Of a DNA stretch of 64,000 nt, positions 24,410 through 32,517 are shown in pieces. Source of the stretch: Amorphoplanes friuliensis DSM 7358 (GTDB lineage Bacteria; Actinomycetota; Actinomycetes; Mycobacteriales; Micromonosporaceae); the NCBI RefSeq assembly GCF_000494755.1, contig NC_022657.1, forward strand, positions 2,022,001 through 2,086,000, given 5' to 3'. The notes beneath the pieces are model-generated. The model saw only the letters and a program-made list of their open reading frames with translations, ran no database searches and was not told the DNA's origin. Within the stretch, counting starts at the first letter, position 1; each line of letters begins with the position of its first letter. Position numbers and translations under genes: made by a program.

Positions 24410-26203
24410 TCAGTCCGGGTGGTCCACGAGGGCGATGAGCTGCTCGACCACCTGGTCGGGCTCGAGGTTGCGTTCGGTCACCGCCACCAGCATGGTCTCG
24501 AGGTCGGGGTAACCGAGCTCCTCGGCGAGGCGGCGCAGCGGGACCTCGCTGGCCAGGCCGCGGTCGTGCTTGCGGAGCGTCAGGCCGATCGTGGCGCGGC
24601 CCAGGCGGACCTTGTCGGCGATGCTGATGCCGGGGGCGTTCTCCTCCGCGAAGTAGCGGTTGATCTGCATCTGGGCCTGGGTCGACTTGACGAAGCCGAG
24701 CCACTCCTTGCGGGGGCCGCGCGGGGCGGCGCCGGGCTCGACCTCGACGTGGCCGTCGGTCTCGGTGAAGATCTCGACGACGTCGCCGTCGCGGAGGGGC
24801 GAGCTGAGCGGCGCCAGCCGGCCGTTGATGGTCGCCGCCAGCGTCTGGTCACCCTTGTCGGCACTGACCTCGTACGCGAGGTCGACCGGAGTGGAACCGG
24901 CGGGGAGGTCGAACGTGTTGCCGTGGGCGAAGACCTGGATCTGGCCCTCGGCGAGGTCGCACCGCAGCGACGCCAGGAACTGGCCCGCGTCGGTGGTGTC
25001 CTGCTCCCAGTCGAGCACCCGCTTGAGCCAGGTCAGCTGGTCGGCGCCGGTGGCGTCGGAGGCCTCCGGTGACTTCGGGTAGCGGTAGCCGGTGGCGACG
25101 CCGTACTCGGCGCAGCGGTGCATCGAGACCGTGCGGATGAGCACCTCGACCAGGCGGCCCTCGGGTCCGGTGACCGTGGTGTGCAGCGAGCGGTAGAGGT
25201 TGTTCTTCGGGGAGGCGATGAAGTCCTTGAAGCGGCCGGCGACCGGGCGCCACTGACCGTGGATCGCGCCGAGGGCGGCGTAACAGTCGGTCTCGGGGCC
25301 GTCGACGATCACCACGATGCGGGGCAGGTCGAGGGGGACCGCGTGACCGCCGGCGACCGTGTCTTTCCAGATCGAGTAGTAGTGGCGGGGGCGGGGCGCC
25401 ACCTTCGCGTCCACCCGCGAGCGGCGCAGGGCCGCGGCCGCCTTGACGCGGACGTCCTCGACGTATTCGGACCAGCCGGGGCGGTTCTTGACGTGCTCGT
25501 CGATGCGGGAGAACGAGTCGGGCTCGAGGTGATAGAGCACGACGTCGTCGAGGTCACGCTTGAGGGCCTGGATGCCGAGGCGGTCGCAGAGCGGGACCAG
25601 GACGTCCAGGGTCGCGGTCGCGATGCGGGCCCGGGAGGCGGGGGAGCGGGCGTCGAGCGTCCGCATGTTGTGCAGGCGGTCGGCGAGCTTGATCACCAGG
25701 ACGCGGACGTCCTTGCCGGCGGCGATGATCATCTTGCGGATCGTCTCGGCCTCGGCCACCTTGCCGTAGAACGCCTTGTCGAACTTCGTCACGCCGTCGA
25801 CCAGGTGGGTCACCTCGGGGCCGAAGTCGCCGTTGAGCGTCTCCAGCGTGTAGCTGGTGTCCTCGACCGTGTCGTGCAGCAGCGCCGCGACCAGCGTCGT
25901 CGTGTCCATGCCCAGCTCGGCGCAGATCTGCGCGACGGCGAGCGGATGCGTGATGTACGGATCACCGCTCTTCCGGAACTGCCCCCGGTGCATGTTTTCC
26001 GCGACCGCGTAGCTCCGGCGCAGGACCCCCGCGTCAGCTGACGGGTGGATCGCGCGGTGGGTGCGGGTGAGGGTGGTGACGGGGTCGTCGTCGTTGCCCT
26101 GGAAGCTCAGGAACGACATGAGCCGACGGGACAGGGGCATCTCCGCGGCTGCTGAAGACAGGGCGCGTCCAAGGGCGGCGCCGTGGCCGGCGTCGACGTC
26201 CAC
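24410..26203 (-). CDS. RelA/SpoT-type (p)ppGpp enzyme without the regulatory C-terminus
   Basis: Protein of 597 residues. The HD hydrolase domain (about 45-200) has RKSGDPYITHPL, ALLHDTVEDT and DRLHNMRTL intact. The synthetase domain (about 245-360) keeps RPRHYYSIWKD, FKDFIASPKNN, SLHTTV and the catalytic Glu in EVLIRT, though Lys is Arg in the first motif. A TGS domain follows (about 420-485). The usual zinc-finger and ACT domains are missing, so it is about 200 residues shorter than housekeeping Rel. It resembles a second RSH enzyme such as RshA of Streptomyces, making the alarmone with less ribosome control (inference). The GTG at 26203 has GAGGGGG upstream. Confidence 0.88.
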   Translation of the reverse strand: MDVDAGHGAALGRALSSAAAEMPLSRRLMSFLSFQGNDDDPVTTLTRTHRAIHPSADAGVLRRSYAVAENMHRGQFRKSGDPYITHPLAVAQICAELGMDTTTLVAALLHDTVEDTSYTLETLNGDFGPEVTHLVDGVTKFDKAFYGKVAEAETIRKMIIAAGKDVRVLVIKLADRLHNMRTLDARSPASRARIATATLDVLVPLCDRLGIQALKRDLDDVVLYHLEPDSFSRIDEHVKNRPGWSEYVEDVRVKAAAALRRSRVDAKVAPRPRHYYSIWKDTVAGGHAVPLDLPRIVVIVDGPETDCYAALGAIHGQWRPVAGRFKDFIASPKNNLYRSLHTTVTGPEGRLVEVLIRTVSMHRCAEYGVATGYRYPKSPEASDATGADQLTWLKRVLDWEQDTTDAGQFLASLRCDLAEGQIQVFAHGNTFDLPAGSTPVDLAYEVSADKGDQTLAATINGRLAPLSSPLRDGDVVEIFTETDGHVEVEPGAAPRGPRKEWLGFVKSTQAQMQINRYFAEENAPGISIADKVRLGRATIGLTLRKHDRGLASEVPLRRLAEELGYPDLETMLVAVTERNLEPDQVVEQLIALVDHPD

Positions 26204-26291
26204 TCGGACACCCCCTCACCGATCGACCGCACGGTCCCGGAACGGTACGCGCGGATCCCACCGATTTTCACGGCTTCGTGCGCCGCGTTCC

Positions 26292-28091
26292 TTACAGCCT
26301 AAGCGAGCGACCGTCATCCGTTCGGGCAGTTACCGATGAGCGAACGGACGAGTCTCTTCTCGACCCTCCGGCTTCTGCCCTGTTGAGCAGCCTAGTGAAG
26401 CGCGCTGCGCCACGCGCCGGTGACACCCAGTCGCCGGAAGTTTCCACCAGGCGGGTGTCGGGGCGTTCGAGCCACGCCAGGATCCGCTCGGTCTCCTCCG
26501 CCGACGCGGACGGAACCGGTCCCGGTCCGGGTAGGACCGTCTCGGCCGTTGCGCGCGCCATGTCGAGGGTCGGGCGCGGGTGCAACTTGGGTGGTGAGGT
26601 CGCCGCGGCGGCGAGGCGGCCGTGCCGGACGACGATGATCTCCCACCCGTAGGAGTCGTTGCGGCGTGCGGCGACCAGCTCGGCGATGCTGGTCAGCGCA
26701 CCGAGCCGTTGCATGCGGACGGTGGCGCGGAGCAGGGCCACGAGCCGGGACCGGATGACGGCCGCCTCCTCGTAGCGCCGGCGCTCGGACAGCACGTCGA
26801 TGCGGGCCATCAGCGCCTCCACCAGCGGCTCCGGGTCGCCGTAGGTCGCGGTGCGGAACGGGATGGCCGCCCGTGCGCCGTACTCCTCGGGGGTGATCTT
26901 GTGCTCGCAGGGCGCCGGGCATCTCCCGAGCTCGGCCAGGGCGCAGGCCGGCGTGATCGTCCGGGTGGAGAGCTTGTGGGTGCACTGGCGCAGCGGCACG
27001 GCGTCGTAGACACCGGCGGCGGCCAGCTCGGCGGTGCGGCGGGAGGAGAACGGCCCGAGGTAGGCCGCGCCGTCGTCGGCCAGCTGGCGCACGACCGACA
27101 GCCGGGGGAAGGCCTCGGCGGTCAGCTTGAGCCAGACCACCCGTTCGGGATATTTCGACCGGCGGTTGTAGGGCGGGGCGTGGGCCGCGATCAGCCGCAG
27201 CTCGCGGACCTCGGCCTCCAGGGAGTGCGCGCACTCGACCGCCTCGACCCGGGCCGCGGCGCCGATCATCTCGGACATGCGGGCGCGCTTCTCACTGGCG
27301 GTGAAGTAGCTGCGGACCCGCGTGGCGATGTCGACCGACGTGCCGACGTAGAGCGGGCGCTCGTCGGCCGCGCGGAAGACGTAGACGCCCGGGGCGTGCG
27401 GCAGACCGTCGGCGAGGTGGCGCTTGCGGCGCTGGGTGGGGGTGACCGCCTTGGCGAACTCGATCGCGTCGCCCAGCGTGTGGACCTTGAAGCTGCCGAG
27501 CCGCTCGATCAGCCCGTGGAGGACGTCGACCGTGGCCCGGGCGTCGTCGAGGGCCCGGTGGGTGGGCTGGACCGCCGCGTGGAAGAACTGCGCGAGCGTG
27601 CCGAGCTTGCGGTTGGGCACCTCGTCGCGGGTGAGGGCGCGCCGGGCGAGGGCGGCGGTGTCGAGGACGCGCACCTGCGGCCAGGGGTGACCGTGCCGGG
27701 CGCAGGCCGCCTTGAGGAAGCCCACGTCGTAGGGCGCGTTGTGGGCGACCAGCACCGCCCCGCGCAGGAACTCGAGCAGGCTCGGCAGCACGGCCTCGAT
27801 CGGTGGCGCCGGGGCGAGCATGGCCTCGGTGATGCCGGTCAGCACGGTGATGAACGGCGGGATGCGCTCACCCGGGTTGACCAGGGTGCCGAGGACGCCC
27901 AGCTCCTCGCCGGCACGCACCTTGACCGCGCCGATCTCGGTGATGCCACCACCGTCGGGAGCACCGCCGGTCGTCTCCAGGTCGAGAACCACGAATGTCG
28001 TGTCTTGCAGGGACAACGCCGCCGGATCGACGGAGCCGTCCGCACTCAGGAGGGTGTCCAGAGTGCCCTGCACGTATGCCGGTTGTGCCAC
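26292..28091 (-). CDS. DEDDh exonuclease fused to a UvrC-like GIY-YIG domain
   Basis: Two-domain DNA-repair protein of 599 residues. The N-terminal DnaQ-type 3'-5' exonuclease (about 30-195) shows FVVLDLETTG, AHNAPYDVGFL and HRALDDARATV (DEDDh). A GIY-YIG nuclease domain (about 225-310) begins LPHAPGVYVFRAADERPLYVGTS, and a UvrC-like middle region with cysteines follows (CTHKLST...CALAELGRCPAPCEH). The RNase H and HhH parts of UvrC are absent. This is the architecture of the mycobacterial Rv2191 group, from memory. The GTG at 28091 is chosen (VAQPAYVQG); a TTG at 28121 is an alternative. It is divergent from the NYN gene. Confidence 0.87.
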   Translation of the reverse strand: MAQPAYVQGTLDTLLSADGSVDPAALSLQDTTFVVLDLETTGGAPDGGGITEIGAVKVRAGEELGVLGTLVNPGERIPPFITVLTGITEAMLAPAPPIEAVLPSLLEFLRGAVLVAHNAPYDVGFLKAACARHGHPWPQVRVLDTAALARRALTRDEVPNRKLGTLAQFFHAAVQPTHRALDDARATVDVLHGLIERLGSFKVHTLGDAIEFAKAVTPTQRRKRHLADGLPHAPGVYVFRAADERPLYVGTSVDIATRVRSYFTASEKRARMSEMIGAAARVEAVECAHSLEAEVRELRLIAAHAPPYNRRSKYPERVVWLKLTAEAFPRLSVVRQLADDGAAYLGPFSSRRTAELAAAGVYDAVPLRQCTHKLSTRTITPACALAELGRCPAPCEHKITPEEYGARAAIPFRTATYGDPEPLVEALMARIDVLSERRRYEEAAVIRSRLVALLRATVRMQRLGALTSIAELVAARRNDSYGWEIIVVRHGRLAAAATSPPKLHPRPTLDMARATAETVLPGPGPVPSASAEETERILAWLERPDTRLVETSGDWVSPARGAARFTRLLNRAEAGGSRRDSSVRSSVTARTDDGRSLRL

Positions 28092-28195
28092 GACGGGCAA
28101 TTTAGAGAGGGGGTATGACAAGATCCGCGCGGCGGCGGGAAAACATCACTTGCTACCGCAAGCTTTTCCGCTGCCCACGGTGGGAGAATAGAAAA

Positions 28196-29674
28196 ATGTC
28201 CGCGCCGTCGCCCTCCGACGACCGCCCCTTCGAGGAGGCGGAATCCGCGGCCGACCCTGCCCACCCCACCGGCACGTGGTCCGAGACCGGTGACGGCGGG
28301 TCCGAGGGTGCCGACGGTGGGGACAGCGGTGCTGTGGGCGTACCGGAGGGTGAAGCGGAAGAGGATCACGCACCGGAACCGACGCTGCCCGAGGCTGTGC
28401 GGCAGCGGATCACGACGCTGGCTGCGGCGGCCCTGCCGGGTCTGCCGGCGGACGAGACGCCTGTGCCGCTGCGGCGGGTTGCCCGTTTTGCGCCCAATCG
28501 CCGGGCCCGGCTCGGTGGGCAGGTGATCGCCGCGCAGCTCGCCGCGGACCCGCTCTTCCGGCAGCGCATCGCCGGTCGCATCGTGACCGACGCCGGTGAC
28601 CTGGGGGCCGCGGTCGCGAGCGGGATGGCGCCGGCCGCCGCCGATCCGGTGGAGGTCGCCGCGCTGGCCTATCTGGCCCGGCCGGACGGCTGGCGTGAGC
28701 TGGTCGGCGCGGCCGGTGAGTCGGTCCGGGCCGAGGCCGACAGTGCCGCGATCGCCAACCAGGTCCGCGAGGCCGAGCAGCGCGCCGCCCGTGCTGAACA
28801 CGACCGGGCTGTCGCCAAGGTCGAGGCCGACAAGCTCCGCGACGAGCTGGCCCGGGTCCGCGAGGAGTTGGGCCAGTTGCGCGAGGAGGCCCGGGCGACC
28901 GCCCGCGCCCTGCGCGAGACGCAGGCGGCCCAGAAACGCGCCGCCGATCTCCTGGCCACCGAGAAGGGCCGCGCGGCGAAGGTCACCGCAGATCATGACG
29001 CCGAGGTACGCCGGATGCGTACGCGACTTTCCGAAGCGGAAGCCGCGGCGACCTCGGGCAAGCAGTCCGCCAAGGAGGCGCGGGCAGCCGACGACGCCCG
29101 CCTCTGGCTGCTGCTGGAGACGATCGGGCAGGCCGCCTCGGGTCTGCGCCGTGAGCTGGCGCTCGGCCCGACCGACAAGCTTCCGGCCGACTTCGTGGCG
29201 GACGCCGCGGCGGACCGTCCGGGTGGGCTGGAGCGTTCGCGCCCGCGGGCGCAGGACACCGACGACCCGGGCCGGCTCGATCAGCTCCTCGCGCTGCCGC
29301 GGGCGCACCTGATCGTCGACGGTTACAACGTCACCAAGCGGGGCTTCGCCGAGATGTCGCTCGAGCAGCAGCGCAAGCGGCTGATCACCGGTCTGGGCGG
29401 GATCGCCGCGCAGACCGGCGACGAGGTCACGGTCGTTTTTGACGGCGCCGAGCGGGTGCACGGGCTGCCGCCGGCACCGCGGGGCGTCCGGGTGCTCTTC
29501 TCGCGCAAGGGTGACACCGCTGACGAGCTGATCCGCCAGCTCGTGCGGGCCGAGCCGGCGGGCCGCCCGCTCGTGGTGATCTCGTCGGACCGGGAGGTCG
29601 CGGACGGCGTCCGGCGGCACGGTGCGTACCCGATGGGGGCCGACTCGTTGATCCGGCGGCTGTCCCGCGCCTGA
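28196..29674 (+). CDS. NYN-domain ribonuclease-like protein with coiled coil
   Basis: Protein of 492 residues. The acidic N-terminus (about 1-65) is low in complexity. A helical region follows, then a long coiled coil (about 185-300, rich in AEQRAARAEHDRAVAKVEADKLRDEL-type heptads). The C-terminal NYN/YacP-type domain (about 370-490) has the signature LIVDGYNVTK, VTVVFDGAE and VVISSDREVADG. NYN domains are PIN-like Mg-dependent RNases, related to Rae1/YacP that cuts mRNA on ribosomes. The ATG at 28196 has GGGAG upstream. It is divergent from the exonuclease-UvrC gene. Confidence 0.85.
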   Translation: MSAPSPSDDRPFEEAESAADPAHPTGTWSETGDGGSEGADGGDSGAVGVPEGEAEEDHAPEPTLPEAVRQRITTLAAAALPGLPADETPVPLRRVARFAPNRRARLGGQVIAAQLAADPLFRQRIAGRIVTDAGDLGAAVASGMAPAAADPVEVAALAYLARPDGWRELVGAAGESVRAEADSAAIANQVREAEQRAARAEHDRAVAKVEADKLRDELARVREELGQLREEARATARALRETQAAQKRAADLLATEKGRAAKVTADHDAEVRRMRTRLSEAEAAATSGKQSAKEARAADDARLWLLLETIGQAASGLRRELALGPTDKLPADFVADAAADRPGGLERSRPRAQDTDDPGRLDQLLALPRAHLIVDGYNVTKRGFAEMSLEQQRKRLITGLGGIAAQTGDEVTVVFDGAERVHGLPPAPRGVRVLFSRKGDTADELIRQLVRAEPAGRPLVVISSDREVADGVRRHGAYPMGADSLIRRLSRA

Positions 29675-29781
29675 TTTTTGTCGTACCCCCTCCATAGCGT
29701 GACTGTCACCGATGGTGGTCGGTCCGCGACAGCAGTTTCTTCCCCCTGCGCGGGCCGCACGCCAGGATGCGGAGGAGAACG

Positions 29782-30003
29782 ATGATCATCGACTGCGGGC
29801 GCTGCGCCGAGCGGCGCGATGAGTGCAACGGTTGCCTGGTCAGCACGTTGTATGACACCCCCGACGGCATCGCCGACCTGACCCCCGGTGAGCTGCGCGC
29901 CATCGAGACGTTCGAGCTGGCCGGTTTTGAGGTCGAGCTGCTGGAGACCCCGGATCCGCCGGTCGACGTCCCCCTCTACCCGCGCCGCCGCCACGTGGCG
30001 TGA
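29782..30003 (+). CDS. Small protein with CxxC...CxxC motif
   Basis: Protein of 73 residues starting MIIDCGRCAERRDECNGC; cysteines 5, 8, 15 and 18 form a compact CxxC-x6-CxxC knuckle, probably zinc. The rest is an acidic domain (LTPGELRAIETFELAGFEVELLE) and a short basic tail. GGAGG lies at 29771-29775, 6 nt upstream of the ATG. The same small protein occurs in related actinomycetes beside similar genes, as I recall. It lies between the NYN RNase and the M48 protease genes. Function unknown. Confidence 0.75.
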   Translation: MIIDCGRCAERRDECNGCLVSTLYDTPDGIADLTPGELRAIETFELAGFEVELLETPDPPVDVPLYPRRRHVA

Positions 30004-30012
30004 TCACCTCTC

Positions 30013-30050
30013 TAGGATGGGCGCTCATGACGAGCGGACCGTACGGATGA
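30013..30050 (+). promoter_or_regulatory. -10 box and seven-codon leader ORF before the M48 gene
   Basis: A TAGGAT -10-like box (30013-30018) lies 8 nt before an ATG at 30027, which opens a 7-codon ORF (MTSGPYG) ending in TGA at 30048-30050. That stop overlaps the M48 ATG (30047) as ATGA. The peptide could be a leaderless uORF that couples translation to the protease gene. The arrangement is seen; expression is inference. Confidence 0.4.
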
Positions 30051-31303
30051 CGCCCCGCCTCTGGGCGGCGTGCACGCTCGGCGTGCTCGTCGTGGTGCTG
30101 ATCGTCTACGCCGCCCTGGTGATCCCGTGGCACCGGCCGCCGGCACCGCGCGCCGACCAGCTCGCGGCCCTCGGCCAGCTGCCGCGCGACCAGGTGCAGC
30201 GGGCGCAGGCGTTCCACTCCGAGCTGCGGCCGGGCTCCTACCTGTCGCTGGCCGTCGGGCTGATCGGGGCGTTGCTGCTCGGCCTCACGCCGCTGGGCGC
30301 GCGTCTGGTCTCGTTCGCCGGTCGCCCGTTCGGTGATCACTGGATCGCGCAGGCGGTGCTCGGCGGGCTGCTCGTGGTGCTGGTCGTCGAGGTGATCACC
30401 CTGCCGCTCGCGGCGTGGCGGCACACGATCGTCGTCCGCTACGGCATCTCGACCCAGACCTGGGGTGCGTGGGCGGTCGACCTGGCCAAGTCCTATGCGG
30501 TCGGTGCGGTGATCGGCGGGCTGGCGCTGCTCGGCTTCTACACCGTCACGCGGCTGGCACCGCGCTGGTGGTGGGCGTTCGGGGCGCTGGGGGCGGCCGC
30601 GCTGGTCGTGCTGCTGTCGTTCGTGCTGCCCGTGATCGTCGAGCCGGTGTTCAACAAGTTCACCCCGATGGAGCAGGGGCCGCTGCGCACCGAGCTGATG
30701 AGCCTGGCCGCCCGTGACAACGTTCCGGTGCGCGACGTTCTGGTCGCCGACGCGTCCCGCCGCACGCGGGCGGTGAACGCGTACGTGTCCGGCTTCGGGC
30801 CGACGCGGCGGATCGTCGTCTACGACACGATGCTGACCGAGGCGACACCCGACGAGGTCGTGTCCGTGACCGCCCACGAGCTGGGGCACGCCAAGCGCGG
30901 TGACGTGCTCGTCGGCACGATCATCGGTGCGCTGGGGGCCGCGGCGGCGGTGATCGCGCTCTACCTGCTCGGCTCGCTGGGCTGGCTGCTGCGGCTCGCC
31001 GGGACGGAGTCGATGAGGGAGCCGCGCTCGATCGCACTGCTGCTCGCGCTGGTCACCCTCGCGGGTCTGGCCGGCGGTCCGGTGCAGGCGCTCGTCTCCC
31101 GGCGCATCGAGGCCCGTGCGGACGCCCACGCCCTGGAGCTGACCGGGGACGCGGCGACCTTCGAGGCGATGCAGCGCCGCCTCGGCACCGTCAATCTCTC
31201 CGATCCCGACCCGCCGACCTGGGAGTACCTGATGTACGCCTCGCACCCGTCCACCGTGGAGCGGATGGCCGCCGCGCGCGCGTACGCCCGCGGGGAGCGC
31301 TGA
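30047..31303 (+). CDS. M48-family membrane metalloprotease (Ste24/CAAX-protease-like)
   Basis: Zinc protease of 418 residues. Several membrane helices precede the catalytic part: about 5-25, 65-85, 100-125, 155-180 and 185-208. The catalytic motif HELGH (VTAHELGHAKRGD) is near residue 280, with the third zinc ligand Glu in EARADAHALELTGD after two more helices. The order matches Ste24-type M48A proteases with an N-terminal peptidase_M48_N region. Likely role: membrane-protein quality control (inference). The start is coupled to a 7-codon upstream ORF. Its stop overlaps the next gene by 1 bp (TGATG). Confidence 0.88.
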   Translation: MTPRLWAACTLGVLVVVLIVYAALVIPWHRPPAPRADQLAALGQLPRDQVQRAQAFHSELRPGSYLSLAVGLIGALLLGLTPLGARLVSFAGRPFGDHWIAQAVLGGLLVVLVVEVITLPLAAWRHTIVVRYGISTQTWGAWAVDLAKSYAVGAVIGGLALLGFYTVTRLAPRWWWAFGALGAAALVVLLSFVLPVIVEPVFNKFTPMEQGPLRTELMSLAARDNVPVRDVLVADASRRTRAVNAYVSGFGPTRRIVVYDTMLTEATPDEVVSVTAHELGHAKRGDVLVGTIIGALGAAAAVIALYLLGSLGWLLRLAGTESMREPRSIALLLALVTLAGLAGGPVQALVSRRIEARADAHALELTGDAATFEAMQRRLGTVNLSDPDPPTWEYLMYASHPSTVERMAAARAYARGER

Positions 31304-32430
31304 TGGGCCGGACGCTGCTGATCACCAACGACTTCCCGCCGCGGCCGGGTGGCATCCAGCAGTTCGTGCACAACCTCGCCGTGCGGCAGCCGCCGGGCTC
31401 GGTCGTCGCGTACGCGTCCACCTGGAAAGGTGCCGGGAAGTTCGACGCCGAGCAGCCGTTCGAGGTCGTCCGGGAGCAGACGGGTGTGCTGCTGCCGACC
31501 CCCGCGGTGGCGCGCCGGGCCGCGGAGATCGCGCGGTCGCACGACTGCGACAGCGTCTGGTTCGGTGCTGCGGCGCCGCTCGGGATCCTCGCCGACGGGC
31601 TGCGCCGGCGCACCGGCATCGAGCGGGCGGTGTCACTGACCCACGGGCACGAGATCGGCTGGGCGGCGCTGCCCGGCGCCCGTCAGCTGCTGCGCAAGAT
31701 GGCGCGGGGCAACGACGCCGTGACCTACCTGACGGAGTTCCAGCGGGTGCGTCTCGACCGGGCCCTGCACGGCCTGACCGACCTGGAACGGCTGACGCCG
31801 GGGGTGGACGTCGACGCGTACCACCCCGGGGTCGACGGGTCGGCGGTGCGGGCGCGGTACGCCCTCGGGGACCGTCCGGTGATCGTCTGCGTCTCCCGGC
31901 TGGTGCCGCGCAAGGGCCAGGACATGCTGATCCGCGCCCTGCCGACGATCCGGCGCCGGGTGCCCGGTGCGGCGTTGCTCATCGTCAGCGGCGGGCCGTC
32001 GCGCGAGAAGCTCCAGGCGCTGGCCCGCGCCGAGGGTGTCGAGTCCGACGTGATCTTCACCGGCTCGGTGCGCTGGGAGGAGCTGCCGGAGCACTACGCG
32101 GCCGGTGACGTGTTCGCGATGCCGTGCCGCACCCGGGGCGCCGGCCTCGACGTGGAAGGTCTCGGCATCGTCTACCTGGAGGCCTCGGCCACCGGCCTGC
32201 CGGTGCTCGCCGGCGACTCCGGCGGGGCGCCGGACGCGGTTGTCGAGGGCGAGACGGGTTTTGTGGTCGGTGGCAGCGACGTGCCGGCGATCGCCGGCCG
32301 GCTGGCTGACCTGCTCGCCGACCCGGCCCGGGCCAAGGAGATGGGCGCCGCCGGACGGTCCTGGGTGGAGCGCGAGTGGCGCTGGGAGACCAAAGCGGCC
32401 CGATTGTCGGAGTTGCTCCAGATTGCATGA
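31303..32430 (+). CDS. pimB: GT4 mannosyltransferase, PimB' type
   Basis: Glycosyltransferase of 375 residues resembling mycobacterial PimB' (Rv2188c) along its whole length. PimB' adds the second mannose to phosphatidyl-inositol monomannoside on the cytoplasmic face, using GDP-mannose. The N-terminus LLITNDFPPRPGGIQQF, the THGHEIGW segment, VSRLVPRKGQDMLIRALP and the nucleotide-sugar site (MPCRTRGAGLDVEGLGIVYLEASA) are seen. The start overlaps the M48 stop by 1 bp. From family knowledge I assign phosphatidyl-inositol mannoside synthesis; the acceptor in this genus is not proven. Confidence 0.87.
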   Translation: MGRTLLITNDFPPRPGGIQQFVHNLAVRQPPGSVVAYASTWKGAGKFDAEQPFEVVREQTGVLLPTPAVARRAAEIARSHDCDSVWFGAAAPLGILADGLRRRTGIERAVSLTHGHEIGWAALPGARQLLRKMARGNDAVTYLTEFQRVRLDRALHGLTDLERLTPGVDVDAYHPGVDGSAVRARYALGDRPVIVCVSRLVPRKGQDMLIRALPTIRRRVPGAALLIVSGGPSREKLQALARAEGVESDVIFTGSVRWEELPEHYAAGDVFAMPCRTRGAGLDVEGLGIVYLEASATGLPVLAGDSGGAPDAVVEGETGFVVGGSDVPAIAGRLADLLADPARAKEMGAAGRSWVEREWRWETKAARLSELLQIA

Positions 32431-32517
32431 ATGAACAGTCACTCCTCGTGCACGCATGGACACGTCGGGTGGATGAGGCGTAGGAACGGCTGAGAGCCCA
32501 CGGGACGGGAGCCGTCG

